Positions 1-6,401 of a stretch of DNA of 16,840 nt are shown piece after piece (position 1 is the stretch's first letter; every line of letters begins with the position of its first letter). The position numbers and the translations under genes were made by a program. Below the pieces are notes generated by a model that was not told where the DNA came from, did not search any database, and saw only the letters and a program-made list of their open reading frames with translations. Source of the DNA: Elusimicrobia bacterium RIFOXYB2_FULL_48_7 (GTDB lineage: Bacteria > Elusimicrobiota > Endomicrobiia > CG1-02-37-114 > XYA2-FULL-39-19); assembly GCA_001800495.1 (NCBI GenBank), contig MGVM01000011.1, positions 1 to 16,840 on the forward strand, written 5' to 3'.

Positions 1-93
1 CGTCGTTATGGCTATAGTTGCCAGGATGGTGATTATTACCACAACCACCATCATTTCGATAAGTGTGAACCCGCCCTGTGCGTTTCTTTTCAT
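1..93 (-). CDS. Type IV pilin / pseudopilin-like protein, N-terminal part only
   Basis: The reverse complement opens with an ATG at 93-91 and stays open to the window edge, giving 31 residues; the rest of the gene lies outside. The peptide starts MKRNAQGGFTLIEMMVVV and continues as a hydrophobic helix. This is the classic class III prepilin signal: a short basic leader, a Gly before the cleavage site, Phe at +1, Glu at +5, then about 20 hydrophobic residues. Family knowledge says a prepilin peptidase (PilD type) cuts after the Gly and methylates the Phe, and the helix anchors the subunit in the inner membrane before assembly. Whether it is a major pilin, a minor pilin or a type II secretion pseudopilin cannot be told from this fragment. 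A good promoter sits just upstream and there is no Shine-Dalgarno, so the message may be leaderless. Confidence 0.88.
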   Translation of the reverse strand, partial: MKRNAQGGFTLIEMMVVVVIITILATIAITT

Positions 94-102
94 GGTGAAT
101 AA

Positions 103-131
103 ATTATAGTATTTAAAAATATGCCCGTCAA
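103..131 (-). promoter_or_regulatory. Sigma70-type promoter for the pilin gene, probably leaderless
   Basis: On the minus strand TTGACG (131-126) and TATAAT (108-103) are separated by exactly 17 nt (109-125), a near-consensus housekeeping promoter. The ATG follows 9 nt after the -10 box, so transcription would start about 2-4 nt before the ATG. The intervening sequence TTATTCACC holds no Shine-Dalgarno. The site lies in the gap between the glycosyltransferase stop codon and the pilin start. It is inferred from sequence only. Confidence 0.6.
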
Positions 132-142
132 ATCCGGCTATT

Positions 143-1606
143 TTATTTCCCGCGCCTGTATATATTAACTGTAGGGTTATGAAAACCGGATAACCGGGTG
201 CCCTTGAAGGACTGTGCCAGGTCGAAATTACCAGCGGGCGCGGGATCGGCCCCGGAATTGATTATGTAACCGTATTTTTTGTATTCACTCTGAGGGATTT
301 TATAATCCCAGTCAACTTTCACCGTGTAACCATCGCCCGGCTTGAATTCCGGAGTATAGGGAAGGCGAAGTATCATGCTTTTTTTTGGCACGTTGCTTAA
401 AACCCAGTCACGGGCGGTGAGACGCGTGTCTCTTTGCGTTAAAACGCGGTCAATCTGTATTATGCTCGGCAGCGATACCGCGATGAACAGCGCACTGGCA
501 AGATAAAATAAAGTATCGCGCGTAAAACGCGCAACTCGCGTTGTATTTGAGACATTTTCAAGCCCGCTGGCGGCAAGAATGAATAAAAACGGGTACAACG
601 GGAAAATATAGTGCGCGCCGATGACCTTGAACCCCAGCGAAAAGATAAAAAATACCACGGGGAAGGTTAAAAGGAAAAAATCCTCCCGTTTCCTGAAAGC
701 AAACAACAAAACGGCTGCCCCGGAGGTAAAAATGACGATACCCGTGTTCCGGTAGATATAGGAAACGATCAATAGCGCGTTCTTAAATGGGTTTAAGCTT
801 TCCGGCTTCACAACATTGGTGAAAATTGTGCTGAAGCGCGCTGAAAAAGCGGGAAAATCAAGAACCGAGTAGGGGCAGCCCAGGATAAACCCGGAAATCA
901 CGACCCCGGCCCCGCAAAGATACAAAAAAAGCAGTCGCTTCGTTATTTTTTCTTTTTTAAACAAGGGGATTAAGAGCAAATTTGCGAAAAAAACCAGCGG
1001 GTAGTACTTTGTTGCGGCAGCAAGCCCGAGCGCAAAGCAGGCGTACAGGAAAGAAGCGCGTTTTGAGTCAATATAGTACCTGCAGATGAAATAAACCGCG
1101 ATAAGAGTCATGAAAAGCGCAAAAATATCGACGGTGGCGTAATGGCTGTGGAGCACGTGCAGGGGGTTCAGGGAAAGCAGGATTGAGGCAAGAATGCCTG
1201 TTTTTTCGCTGTAAAACAGCCGGGAAATCCTGTAAACCAGGTAAATGGACGCCGTGCCGGCGAGCGCGCTTACCATCCGGGCAACCGTGTATATGCCGGT
1301 AATATCCCCGGCAAGATATTTTCCCGCGAACTCCTCAAGCGAAGCGAAATATCCGAAAAACGAGCCGGCTAAATAGTAGAAATACTCAACGGCGTATACA
1401 ATATAAAGGAAGAACGTGGGGTAATCGAAGAAAACGCGCGGGTTCAGGTCGCCGGAAAAGAACCTGAATGAATAAAATATCACCACCGATTCGTCAATAT
1501 GGGCGTATTTAAGCGGGAGCCCCCAGGTTATACCTGTGATCCGTAAGGCTAGTCCTGCCAAAATGGCGGACGCAAGCGCGATTACAGGCCATTTAATTTG
1601 TTTCAT
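143..1606 (-). CDS. GT39/ArnT-type polyprenol-linked glycosyltransferase, multi-pass membrane protein
   Basis: This 487-residue protein is a string of hydrophobic helices, roughly 10-13 segments, ending in a soluble C-terminal stretch of about 90 residues. After the first helix comes HIDES (residues 36-40) with the Asp38-Glu39 pair, the acidic motif on the first extracytoplasmic loop that marks GT-C enzymes of the PMT/ArnT/GT39 clan. Family members transfer a sugar from a lipid carrier (undecaprenyl- or dolichyl-phosphate type) to lipid A, protein or other acceptors on the outer face of the inner membrane. The acceptor here is unknown. The ATG at 1606 overlaps the stop of the upstream PLP-enzyme gene by one base (TAATG), so the two are probably translationally coupled. 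The prepilin gene follows on the same strand, so pilin glycosylation is possible but untested. Function is inferred at clan level. Confidence 0.8.
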   Translation of the reverse strand: MKQIKWPVIALASAILAGLALRITGITWGLPLKYAHIDESVVIFYSFRFFSGDLNPRVFFDYPTFFLYIVYAVEYFYYLAGSFFGYFASLEEFAGKYLAGDITGIYTVARMVSALAGTASIYLVYRISRLFYSEKTGILASILLSLNPLHVLHSHYATVDIFALFMTLIAVYFICRYYIDSKRASFLYACFALGLAAATKYYPLVFFANLLLIPLFKKEKITKRLLFLYLCGAGVVISGFILGCPYSVLDFPAFSARFSTIFTNVVKPESLNPFKNALLIVSYIYRNTGIVIFTSGAAVLLFAFRKREDFFLLTFPVVFFIFSLGFKVIGAHYIFPLYPFLFILAASGLENVSNTTRVARFTRDTLFYLASALFIAVSLPSIIQIDRVLTQRDTRLTARDWVLSNVPKKSMILRLPYTPEFKPGDGYTVKVDWDYKIPQSEYKKYGYIINSGADPAPAGNFDLAQSFKGTRLSGFHNPTVNIYRRGK

Positions 1607-2580
1607 TATTTCCAGAGGTCGGTGCTAAGGTATTTCAGCCCGGAATCGTTCAACAATACCGCTACTGTCAGGCCGGCACCGTGATTCCGGTGGTTTCTAA
1701 TCAGTTGTATCGCGGCGGCCGTGTTGGCGCCGGAAGAAAACCCGGCAAATATCCCTTCTTCTTTCGCCAATCTTCTTGTTGTTTCCATGGCTTCTTCATC
1801 GGACACTTGCAGGTACCCGTCGATATGTTCCTGTTTTAGGTAACAAAGGCTGTTCATCGAGTAGCCCCCGCCCTGTATCCGGTGGCTTGGGTTTTTGATC
1901 GGTTTTCCCGCCAGCACTGCCGCGCCGGAGGGTTCTACTATATAACATTTGATGGATGGTTTGAATTTTTTGAACGCTTCCGCGCATCCCGCGAAGGACC
2001 CGCCTGTTCCGGCAAAGTCGCAGAAGGCGTCAAACTCCCCGTTGGACTGTTTTAATATTTCAGGGCCCGTGTGCAGCAAGTGCGCGCGGACACCGCCCGC
2101 CAGGAGAAATTGGTCTGCCCGGAAAGCGCCTCTTTCCTTTACTATTTTCCGGGCTTCAAGTTCAACGCACTCCAGGTCCTTGCCTGACACCTGGCCGCGT
2201 TTTGACCCCTCGCACTGGTCCACCAGCACCACTTCCGCCCCCAGGGCCGACATCATCCTGGCGCGTTCCTCAGAATTCCCTCGCGACATCACCGCCACGA
2301 AAGGGTACCCTTTCACGCCGCAGACAATAGAAAGCCCGGTGCCGGTATTGCCGCTTGTCAGCTCGACTACCGTCTGGCCGGGTTTCAACGTACCGTTTTC
2401 TTCCGCGTCCTCTATGATTTGGCGCGCGATGCGGTCTTTTTTTGAAAAACCGGGATTCAGGTATTCAAGTTTTGCCAGTATCCTGCCAGGTAAATCTTTA
2501 GTCAGCCGGCTCAATTCCACCAGCGGTGTTTCCCCTATTACTTCAACAATCGAAGGCAATAATGTGTTGTATTTTTCCAT
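1606..2580 (-). CDS. Cysteine synthase (CysK/CysM)-family PLP-dependent enzyme
   Basis: This 324-residue protein is a fold-type II PLP enzyme. Visible motifs are NPGFSKKDR (42-50), where Lys48 aligns with the PLP-binding Lys of the family's S-V-K-D-R; TSGNTG (75-80), the substrate carboxylate loop; GTGGS (191-195), the phosphate-binding loop; and FSSGAN near 281-286. Length and motif order match O-acetylserine sulfhydrylase and its relatives. Differences from textbook CysK are Lys at position 47 of the PLP motif, CDFAGTGGS rather than the usual VGTGGT context, and an additional charged helix around 131-152. It could therefore use O-phosphoserine or another beta-substituted amino acid, or make something other than cysteine (the SbnA and cystathionine beta-synthase branches share this fold). 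It is the first gene of a coupled pair with the membrane glycosyltransferase. AAAGGA directly abuts the ATG; a promoter-like pair lies just upstream. Confidence 0.85.
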   Translation of the reverse strand: MEKYNTLLPSIVEVIGETPLVELSRLTKDLPGRILAKLEYLNPGFSKKDRIARQIIEDAEENGTLKPGQTVVELTSGNTGTGLSIVCGVKGYPFVAVMSRGNSEERARMMSALGAEVVLVDQCEGSKRGQVSGKDLECVELEARKIVKERGAFRADQFLLAGGVRAHLLHTGPEILKQSNGEFDAFCDFAGTGGSFAGCAEAFKKFKPSIKCYIVEPSGAAVLAGKPIKNPSHRIQGGGYSMNSLCYLKQEHIDGYLQVSDEEAMETTRRLAKEEGIFAGFSSGANTAAAIQLIRNHRNHGAGLTVAVLLNDSGLKYLSTDLWK

Positions 2581-2586
2581 TCCTTT

Positions 2587-2615
2587 ATCTTACTGATTTT
2601 TAGGGATATTTTCAA
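2587..2615 (-). promoter_or_regulatory. Candidate promoter for the PLP-enzyme/glycosyltransferase pair
   Basis: Minus-strand TTGAAA (2615-2610) and TAAGAT (2592-2587) are spaced by 17 nt (2593-2609). The -10 box ends 6 nt before the ATG, so the predicted start is at or beside the initiation codon. The -35 matches 5 of 6 and the -10 4 of 6 consensus bases. The site is weak on its own; the same geometry at the pilin and korD genes adds some weight. Confidence 0.35.
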
Positions 2616-2637
2616 GGAAACGCGGCGGAATATTTTG

Positions 2638-2654
2638 TATAATATGAGTGGAGG
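2638..2654 (+). promoter_or_regulatory. -10 box and strong ribosome binding site ahead of enzyme I
   Basis: A perfect TATAAT lies at 2638-2643, and GGAGG at 2650-2654 precedes the ATG at 2661 with good spacing. No convincing -35 is found 16-18 nt upstream (TTCAAG at 2611-2616 is too far). If this -10 is used, the transcript begins almost at the Shine-Dalgarno. The divergent gap 2581-2660 must serve both strands. Confidence 0.4.
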
Positions 2655-2660
2655 AAGGAA

Positions 2661-4412
2661 ATGAAAATATTTAAGGGCATCACCGTCTCTCCGGGGCTTG
2701 TAAATGGCCTTGCCTGTCTGTACGCTGATGAAGCGGAAGGCAACGTGGCTCATTACAGCATCTCTGACGAGCAGGTCCCCAACGAAATCCTGCGGTTGAA
2801 GCAGGGCTTTGACAAAACCCGCGGCACCATGCAGGAAATGGTCAAAATAGCCTCCGATACCTTTGATAAAAAAGCCGAGGAAATCTTCAATGTCCACATG
2901 GCGATGCTCAACGACCCCGGCCTTCTGAATAAAATCTCAAAACTGGTAGAAGAAAAGAAAGTGAACGCGGAGCACGCGATAAGCGACGTGATCGAGCAAT
3001 ACATAAACATCTACAAGACAAAACAGGGGCATTTCCAGGAACTCGCGCATGATTTCGCCGATTTAAGGAACCGGCTTATCGCATCTTTCACCGGCTTAAG
3101 CGGGCATTTTGAATGCCCCGAGGGCGAGAAACACCCGGTGATTGTCGTGGCAAAACGCCTCACGCCATACATGGTACTCAATATTCCGCGGGAAAACGTG
3201 CTGGCGTTTGTTACAAAGGAAGGCGGTTACACCACCCATGCCACGATTCTGGCGCAATCGCTCGGTGTGCCGATGGTCTTCGGGATAGAAATAGATGGAA
3301 ATTTCCAGTGCACCGACAACCTTATTGTTGATGGTTTTACCGGCAGGGTAATTTCCTGCCCTGACGAACAAACACAAAAGCATTACGATGAAAAAATAGA
3401 GAAATACAACAAACGCAGGCAAACATGCGCCCTAAAGGCGCATATACCGCCGAAAACAAAAACAGACCTCCGGGTAAAACTGAAACTTAATATAAGCGTG
3501 CCGGAGGAACTCGAGGCGATAAAGGATTTCAACCACGACGGCATCGGCCTGCTCAGGACGGAATTCCTTTTCCTGGAACGCGAAAACCCGCCCACGGAGC
3601 AGGAACAGTACGACATGTACAAGTATGTGCTTGAAAAAGCTGCCGGCCCAAACGGCGGGAAACCGGTAACGGTCCGGCTGCTTGACGTGGGCGCGGACAA
3701 ACTCCCGCTTTTTTTCAACCTCCCGCCGCAGGTAAACCCCGATCTTGAAATGAAAGGCGCCAGGGCAGTCGAAGCTTTCCACGGCGTTTACCTGGCGCAG
3801 GCGAAAGCGCTTTTAAGGGCTGCTGTTCACTCCCGCGGCGGGGATTTAAGGGTGCTGTACCCAATGGTTTCCGACATGACCGACCTCGCCACGTTCAGGA
3901 AATTGTTTTCAGCCGCGAAAAAAGAATTGAGAAAAGAAAAAGTGAAATTCAAGGCCAATATCCCTGACGGAATAATGATAGAAACTCCTGCCGCGGCAAT
4001 AATGTCGGACGTGCTCCTGAAGGAAGCGCATTTCGCCAACATCGGCTCCAACGACCTACTCCAGTATACGCTGGCGGCGTCGCGGGGCCACCCGCTTGTT
4101 GAAAAAAGATACCACATACTGCACCCCGCGCTGATAAAACTCATCGAGATGGCTGTCAAAGCCGGGAAAATGCACAATAAAGAAATATGCCTGTGCGGGG
4201 AAATCGGTTCTTTCGAGGAATTTTACCCGCTATTTTTGAAAATAGGGCTCAGGAGTTTCAGCGTGGCGGCGCTCAAGTTTCCTCACCTTAAATGCGACCT
4301 CATGCACATGCGCGTCCCTAAAGGCGCGCAGGGCGCGACCCTTCTTAAAAAAGCTTACGCGGCGAAAACAAAAGAAGCGATGGACCGCCTGTTCCGGAAA
4401 TCCTTTAAATGA
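2661..4412 (+). CDS. ptsI: Phosphoenolpyruvate-protein phosphotransferase (PTS enzyme I)
   Basis: This 583-residue protein is full length for enzyme I (E. coli about 575). It takes phosphate from PEP onto a histidine and passes it to HPr in the cytoplasm. The N-terminal part (1-about 145) has the helical HPr-binding region. The swivelling phosphohistidine domain carries GGYTTHATILA with the acceptor His193. The C-terminal PEP-binding barrel shows GLLRTEFLF with Arg299, LLDVGADK, GIMIETPAAA, the IGSNDLLQYTL loop and CLCGEIGS with the catalytic Cys512. All key residues are present; one small departure is GARAVE where most members have a second Arg (R-A-I-R). No HPr, HPr kinase or sugar-specific EII gene is in view, so whether it drives sugar uptake or a regulatory phosphorelay is unknown. 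The stop overlaps the next gene by 4 bases (ATGA), indicating an operon. Confidence 0.93.
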   Translation: MKIFKGITVSPGLVNGLACLYADEAEGNVAHYSISDEQVPNEILRLKQGFDKTRGTMQEMVKIASDTFDKKAEEIFNVHMAMLNDPGLLNKISKLVEEKKVNAEHAISDVIEQYINIYKTKQGHFQELAHDFADLRNRLIASFTGLSGHFECPEGEKHPVIVVAKRLTPYMVLNIPRENVLAFVTKEGGYTTHATILAQSLGVPMVFGIEIDGNFQCTDNLIVDGFTGRVISCPDEQTQKHYDEKIEKYNKRRQTCALKAHIPPKTKTDLRVKLKLNISVPEELEAIKDFNHDGIGLLRTEFLFLERENPPTEQEQYDMYKYVLEKAAGPNGGKPVTVRLLDVGADKLPLFFNLPPQVNPDLEMKGARAVEAFHGVYLAQAKALLRAAVHSRGGDLRVLYPMVSDMTDLATFRKLFSAAKKELRKEKVKFKANIPDGIMIETPAAAIMSDVLLKEAHFANIGSNDLLQYTLAASRGHPLVEKRYHILHPALIKLIEMAVKAGKMHNKEICLCGEIGSFEEFYPLFLKIGLRSFSVAALKFPHLKCDLMHMRVPKGAQGATLLKKAYAAKTKEAMDRLFRKSFK

Positions 4413-5440
4413 AATTATTGAAACATTTCCTGTTAGTTCTTCTCGTTCTTTACCCGGCCGGTAACGCCGCCAGCGGCCAGCTGGATATTAATAAATTAAT
4501 CGCTGACAACCCGGAATACAGGCTGGAGAGCTACAAATTCGACCCTGTTCTTCCGCTGATCGCGAGGGTTCAGAAAGCCCCCCCATGCGTAAGCGAGTTT
4601 TTAAGGAAACTCGACGGGAAGGAAGCCCCTTACTCCGCGTATGTTCCTTCAAAAGGCGAAATGAAGGTAATAGACGGCTGCATCGAGGGCCTGCCGGGGC
4701 ATTACAAGGACGTCCTGAAAGAACGCCTGCTGGGCATCTATTTTATCAAGGACTTTTCTTCAAGCGGCCTGACGAATTTTGTCGCAGGCCCCGAAAAAAA
4801 GATCTATACGTACATGGTTTTCAACCCGGAAGTCCTGAAACAGGATATTTCGCAATGGCTTACCTGGAAGGAACAAACCTGTTTTATAAACAATAATGCG
4901 GCAAAAAGCCCCGCGGCAAACAACGCCGCGGATTATACGGTAAAAATCAATTGCGGTAACGCGATAAGCGCTTTCACCGGCATATTTATGCACGAATCAA
5001 CCCACTCCATGGATTACATCGAAGGCCTGACGCCCTGGGTTGACGGACATTCAAAAGAATTCAGGGACACGGGAATCACCGAAACTGATTTCACCCGGGG
5101 AACCTGGGCGGATTACAGCCGGCCGGCCGGCAAATACGATTACCCTTTCCGCGGGAGAGTGACTTTCTACGGGTTCAATGGCGGGCCGAAAATAAATATC
5201 TCTGATGCGCCCAAAGTTTACAAACAGCTCTCAAAAACGCCGTTCATATCCATTTATGGAAGCATGGAATGGGCGGATGATATCGCGGAAGCGGCAACTT
5301 TTTATCACATCACCGCGGTATTAAAACAGCCGTACATAATTGAAGTGTATAAAAAGAACAAACTGGTATATTCCTATGAACCTGCGAAATCCTCGCTGGT
5401 GTCGGCAAGGTACCCGGTGATAGAAAAACTATGGAAATAA
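4409..5440 (+). CDS. Secreted HExxH zinc metallopeptidase-like protein, unknown family
   Basis: I do not recognise a named family for this 343-residue protein. It starts with a signal-peptide-like stretch (basic MKLLKH, then a Leu/Val-rich core, likely cleaved around residues 20-22 in GNAAS), so it should act in the periplasm or outside. HESTHSMDY at 195-203 matches the zinc-binding HExxH with an Asp four residues on, and a later EWADDIAEAATFY (287-299) offers Glu294 as a plausible third zinc ligand. This spacing (HExxH about 95 residues before an A-E-x-A helix) resembles gluzincin-type peptidases such as the anthrax lethal factor/Pro-Pro endopeptidase group; that link is inferred from motif layout only. 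Two cysteine pairs (about residues 59/91 and 157/181) could form disulfides. It overlaps ptsI by 4 bases upstream and the HAD gene by 10 bases downstream. Proteolytic activity is a prediction. Confidence 0.62.
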   Translation: MKLLKHFLLVLLVLYPAGNAASGQLDINKLIADNPEYRLESYKFDPVLPLIARVQKAPPCVSEFLRKLDGKEAPYSAYVPSKGEMKVIDGCIEGLPGHYKDVLKERLLGIYFIKDFSSSGLTNFVAGPEKKIYTYMVFNPEVLKQDISQWLTWKEQTCFINNNAAKSPAANNAADYTVKINCGNAISAFTGIFMHESTHSMDYIEGLTPWVDGHSKEFRDTGITETDFTRGTWADYSRPAGKYDYPFRGRVTFYGFNGGPKINISDAPKVYKQLSKTPFISIYGSMEWADDIAEAATFYHITAVLKQPYIIEVYKKNKLVYSYEPAKSSLVSARYPVIEKLWK

Positions 5441-6147
5441 AACAAAGTACCCCATATCCTTCCAAGCGGATGGCATGGGGTACTAAGAATGTAAGAGCGG
5501 TGATATTCGACATGGACGGTGTGATAATCGACAGCGAGCCGTTCCATTATATCGTCAACAAAAAACTTTTTGCGGATCTTGGCATAAATTTTACCCTCAA
5601 GGACAACGGTAACTTTATCGGCGTATCAAACAAGGACATGTACGGCCTTTATAAAAGGAAATACGCCCTGAAACACTCCTTGAAAAAACTCTGCGATATG
5701 CAAATGGAAAAATTCCTGGAATATCTGATGAAAAGCCGGCAGAAACCTATACCCGGGATTGTGACACTGCTGAAAACGCTCAAAAAAAACAAAATAAAAA
5801 TAGCGCTGGCATCCTCCTCGAATTATAAGAACATAAACGGCGTGCTGGCTAAATTCAGGATAAAAAAGTATTTCAATGCGATTGTAAGCGCCGAAAACAT
5901 GAAACACAGCAAGCCCGACCCCGCCATTTTCCTGAAAACCGCGCGGCTTTTGTGCGTGAAACCCGGGGACTGCCTTGTGATTGAAGACGCCCAGCACGGA
6001 ATACAGGCCGCCAGGTCGGCCGGGATGAAGAGCATTGGTTTTCAAAACCCGAATTCCGGGAAACAGGACCTGTCAAAAGCCGATTTGATAGTGCGGAAAA
6101 TAAAGAATATCACGCTGAAAGGGATAAACCGGATTTATTTTGATTAA
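5431..6147 (+). CDS. HAD-superfamily hydrolase, beta-phosphoglucomutase-like
   Basis: This 238-residue cytoplasmic phosphatase/phosphomutase shows all four HAD motifs: FDMDGV (26-31, nucleophile Asp27 and acid/base Asp29), ASSS (127-130), KPDP with Lys161, and VIEDAQHG with Glu185-Asp186 that hold magnesium. A helical cap lies between about 35 and 105, as in subfamily I enzymes such as beta-phosphoglucomutase and phosphoglycolate phosphatase. The substrate cannot be told. Most relatives begin two to five residues before the FDMDG strand, but here about 20 extra residues precede it, and residues 6-18 are encoded by a palindromic repeat (5446-5484). The ATG at 5431 overlaps the previous gene by 10 bases; the alternative in-frame ATG at 5470 lies inside the repeat. 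Neither has a good ribosome binding site, so the start is uncertain. Confidence 0.85.
   Translation: MEIKQSTPYPSKRMAWGTKNVRAVIFDMDGVIIDSEPFHYIVNKKLFADLGINFTLKDNGNFIGVSNKDMYGLYKRKYALKHSLKKLCDMQMEKFLEYLMKSRQKPIPGIVTLLKTLKKNKIKIALASSSNYKNINGVLAKFRIKKYFNAIVSAENMKHSKPDPAIFLKTARLLCVKPGDCLVIEDAQHGIQAARSAGMKSIGFQNPNSGKQDLSKADLIVRKIKNITLKGINRIYFD
5446..5484. repeat. Palindromic element A, in frame at the HAD N-terminus
   Basis: Ten-base outer arms AGTACCCCAT (5446-5455) and ATGGGGTACT (5475-5484) are perfect reverse complements. They enclose a 19-nt core: inner stem ATCC/GGAT, loop TTCCAAGC, then a 3-nt bulge GGC. The core matches element B (8193-8211) at 14 of 19 positions with identical architecture. 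The element is exactly 39 nt (13 codons) and starts 5 nt behind the upstream stop codon. It is read in frame as residues 6-18 of the HAD protein if translation starts at 5431. Confidence 0.75.
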
Positions 6148-6168
6148 TCCGGAAAAATATTGTAATAT
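6140..6168 (+). promoter_or_regulatory. Candidate promoter of the 2-oxoacid oxidoreductase operon
   Basis: TTGATT (6140-6145) and TAATAT (6163-6168) are 17 nt apart, and the -10 box ends 6 nt before the korD ATG. No Shine-Dalgarno lies ahead of that ATG, which fits a leaderless message. An AT-rich dyad (ATATT GT AATAT, 6157-6168) overlaps the -10. Both hexamers are only partial matches. Confidence 0.35.
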
Positions 6169-6174
6169 AACCGT

Positions 6175-6396
6175 ATGGAACCCGCCGGCAAAAAAAAACC
6201 CATAGTGATAATTGACGCTGAAAGGTGCAAGGGCTGCGAGCTCTGCATCGTTTATTGCGCCAGGAAAGTCCTGGGCAAGACAAAGAACATCAACAAGGCG
6301 GGGTATAATCCCGCCGTCGTTGCGGACCCTGATAAATGCACCGCGTGCGGTTTCTGCTACCTGATGTGCCCGGACAACGCGATAGAGATAAAGTAG
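6175..6396 (+). CDS. korD: 2-oxoacid:ferredoxin oxidoreductase delta subunit (2x[4Fe-4S] ferredoxin)
   Basis: This 73-residue protein has two cluster motifs, CKGCELCIVYC (Cys18, 21, 24, 28) and CTACGFCYLMCP (Cys55, 58, 61, 65), each C-x2-C-x2-C-x3-C. The first lacks the usual Pro after the last Cys. This is the bacterial-type ferredoxin subunit that carries electrons from the thiamine-diphosphate site of KorAB/VorAB-type enzymes to free ferredoxin. Its position directly before the alpha subunit (5-nt gap) matches the usual D-A-B order. The start is set by the ATG at 6175, with no Shine-Dalgarno and a possible leaderless promoter. Confidence 0.9.
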   Translation: MEPAGKKKPIVIIDAERCKGCELCIVYCARKVLGKTKNINKAGYNPAVVADPDKCTACGFCYLMCPDNAIEIK

Positions 6397-6401
6397 GATT
6401 T

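Noticed and set aside
1949..2596. 215-codon open frame on the plus strand opposite the PLP enzyme
   Set aside because: It is a shadow of a gene with clear PLP-family motifs, has no recognisable domain and has Ser/Pro/Arg-rich composition typical of antisense frames.
6336..6401. Upstream ATG extending korA by 22 residues
   Set aside because: The extension lies within korD in another frame, is unlike family N-termini, and ATG 6402 has a fitting start context.
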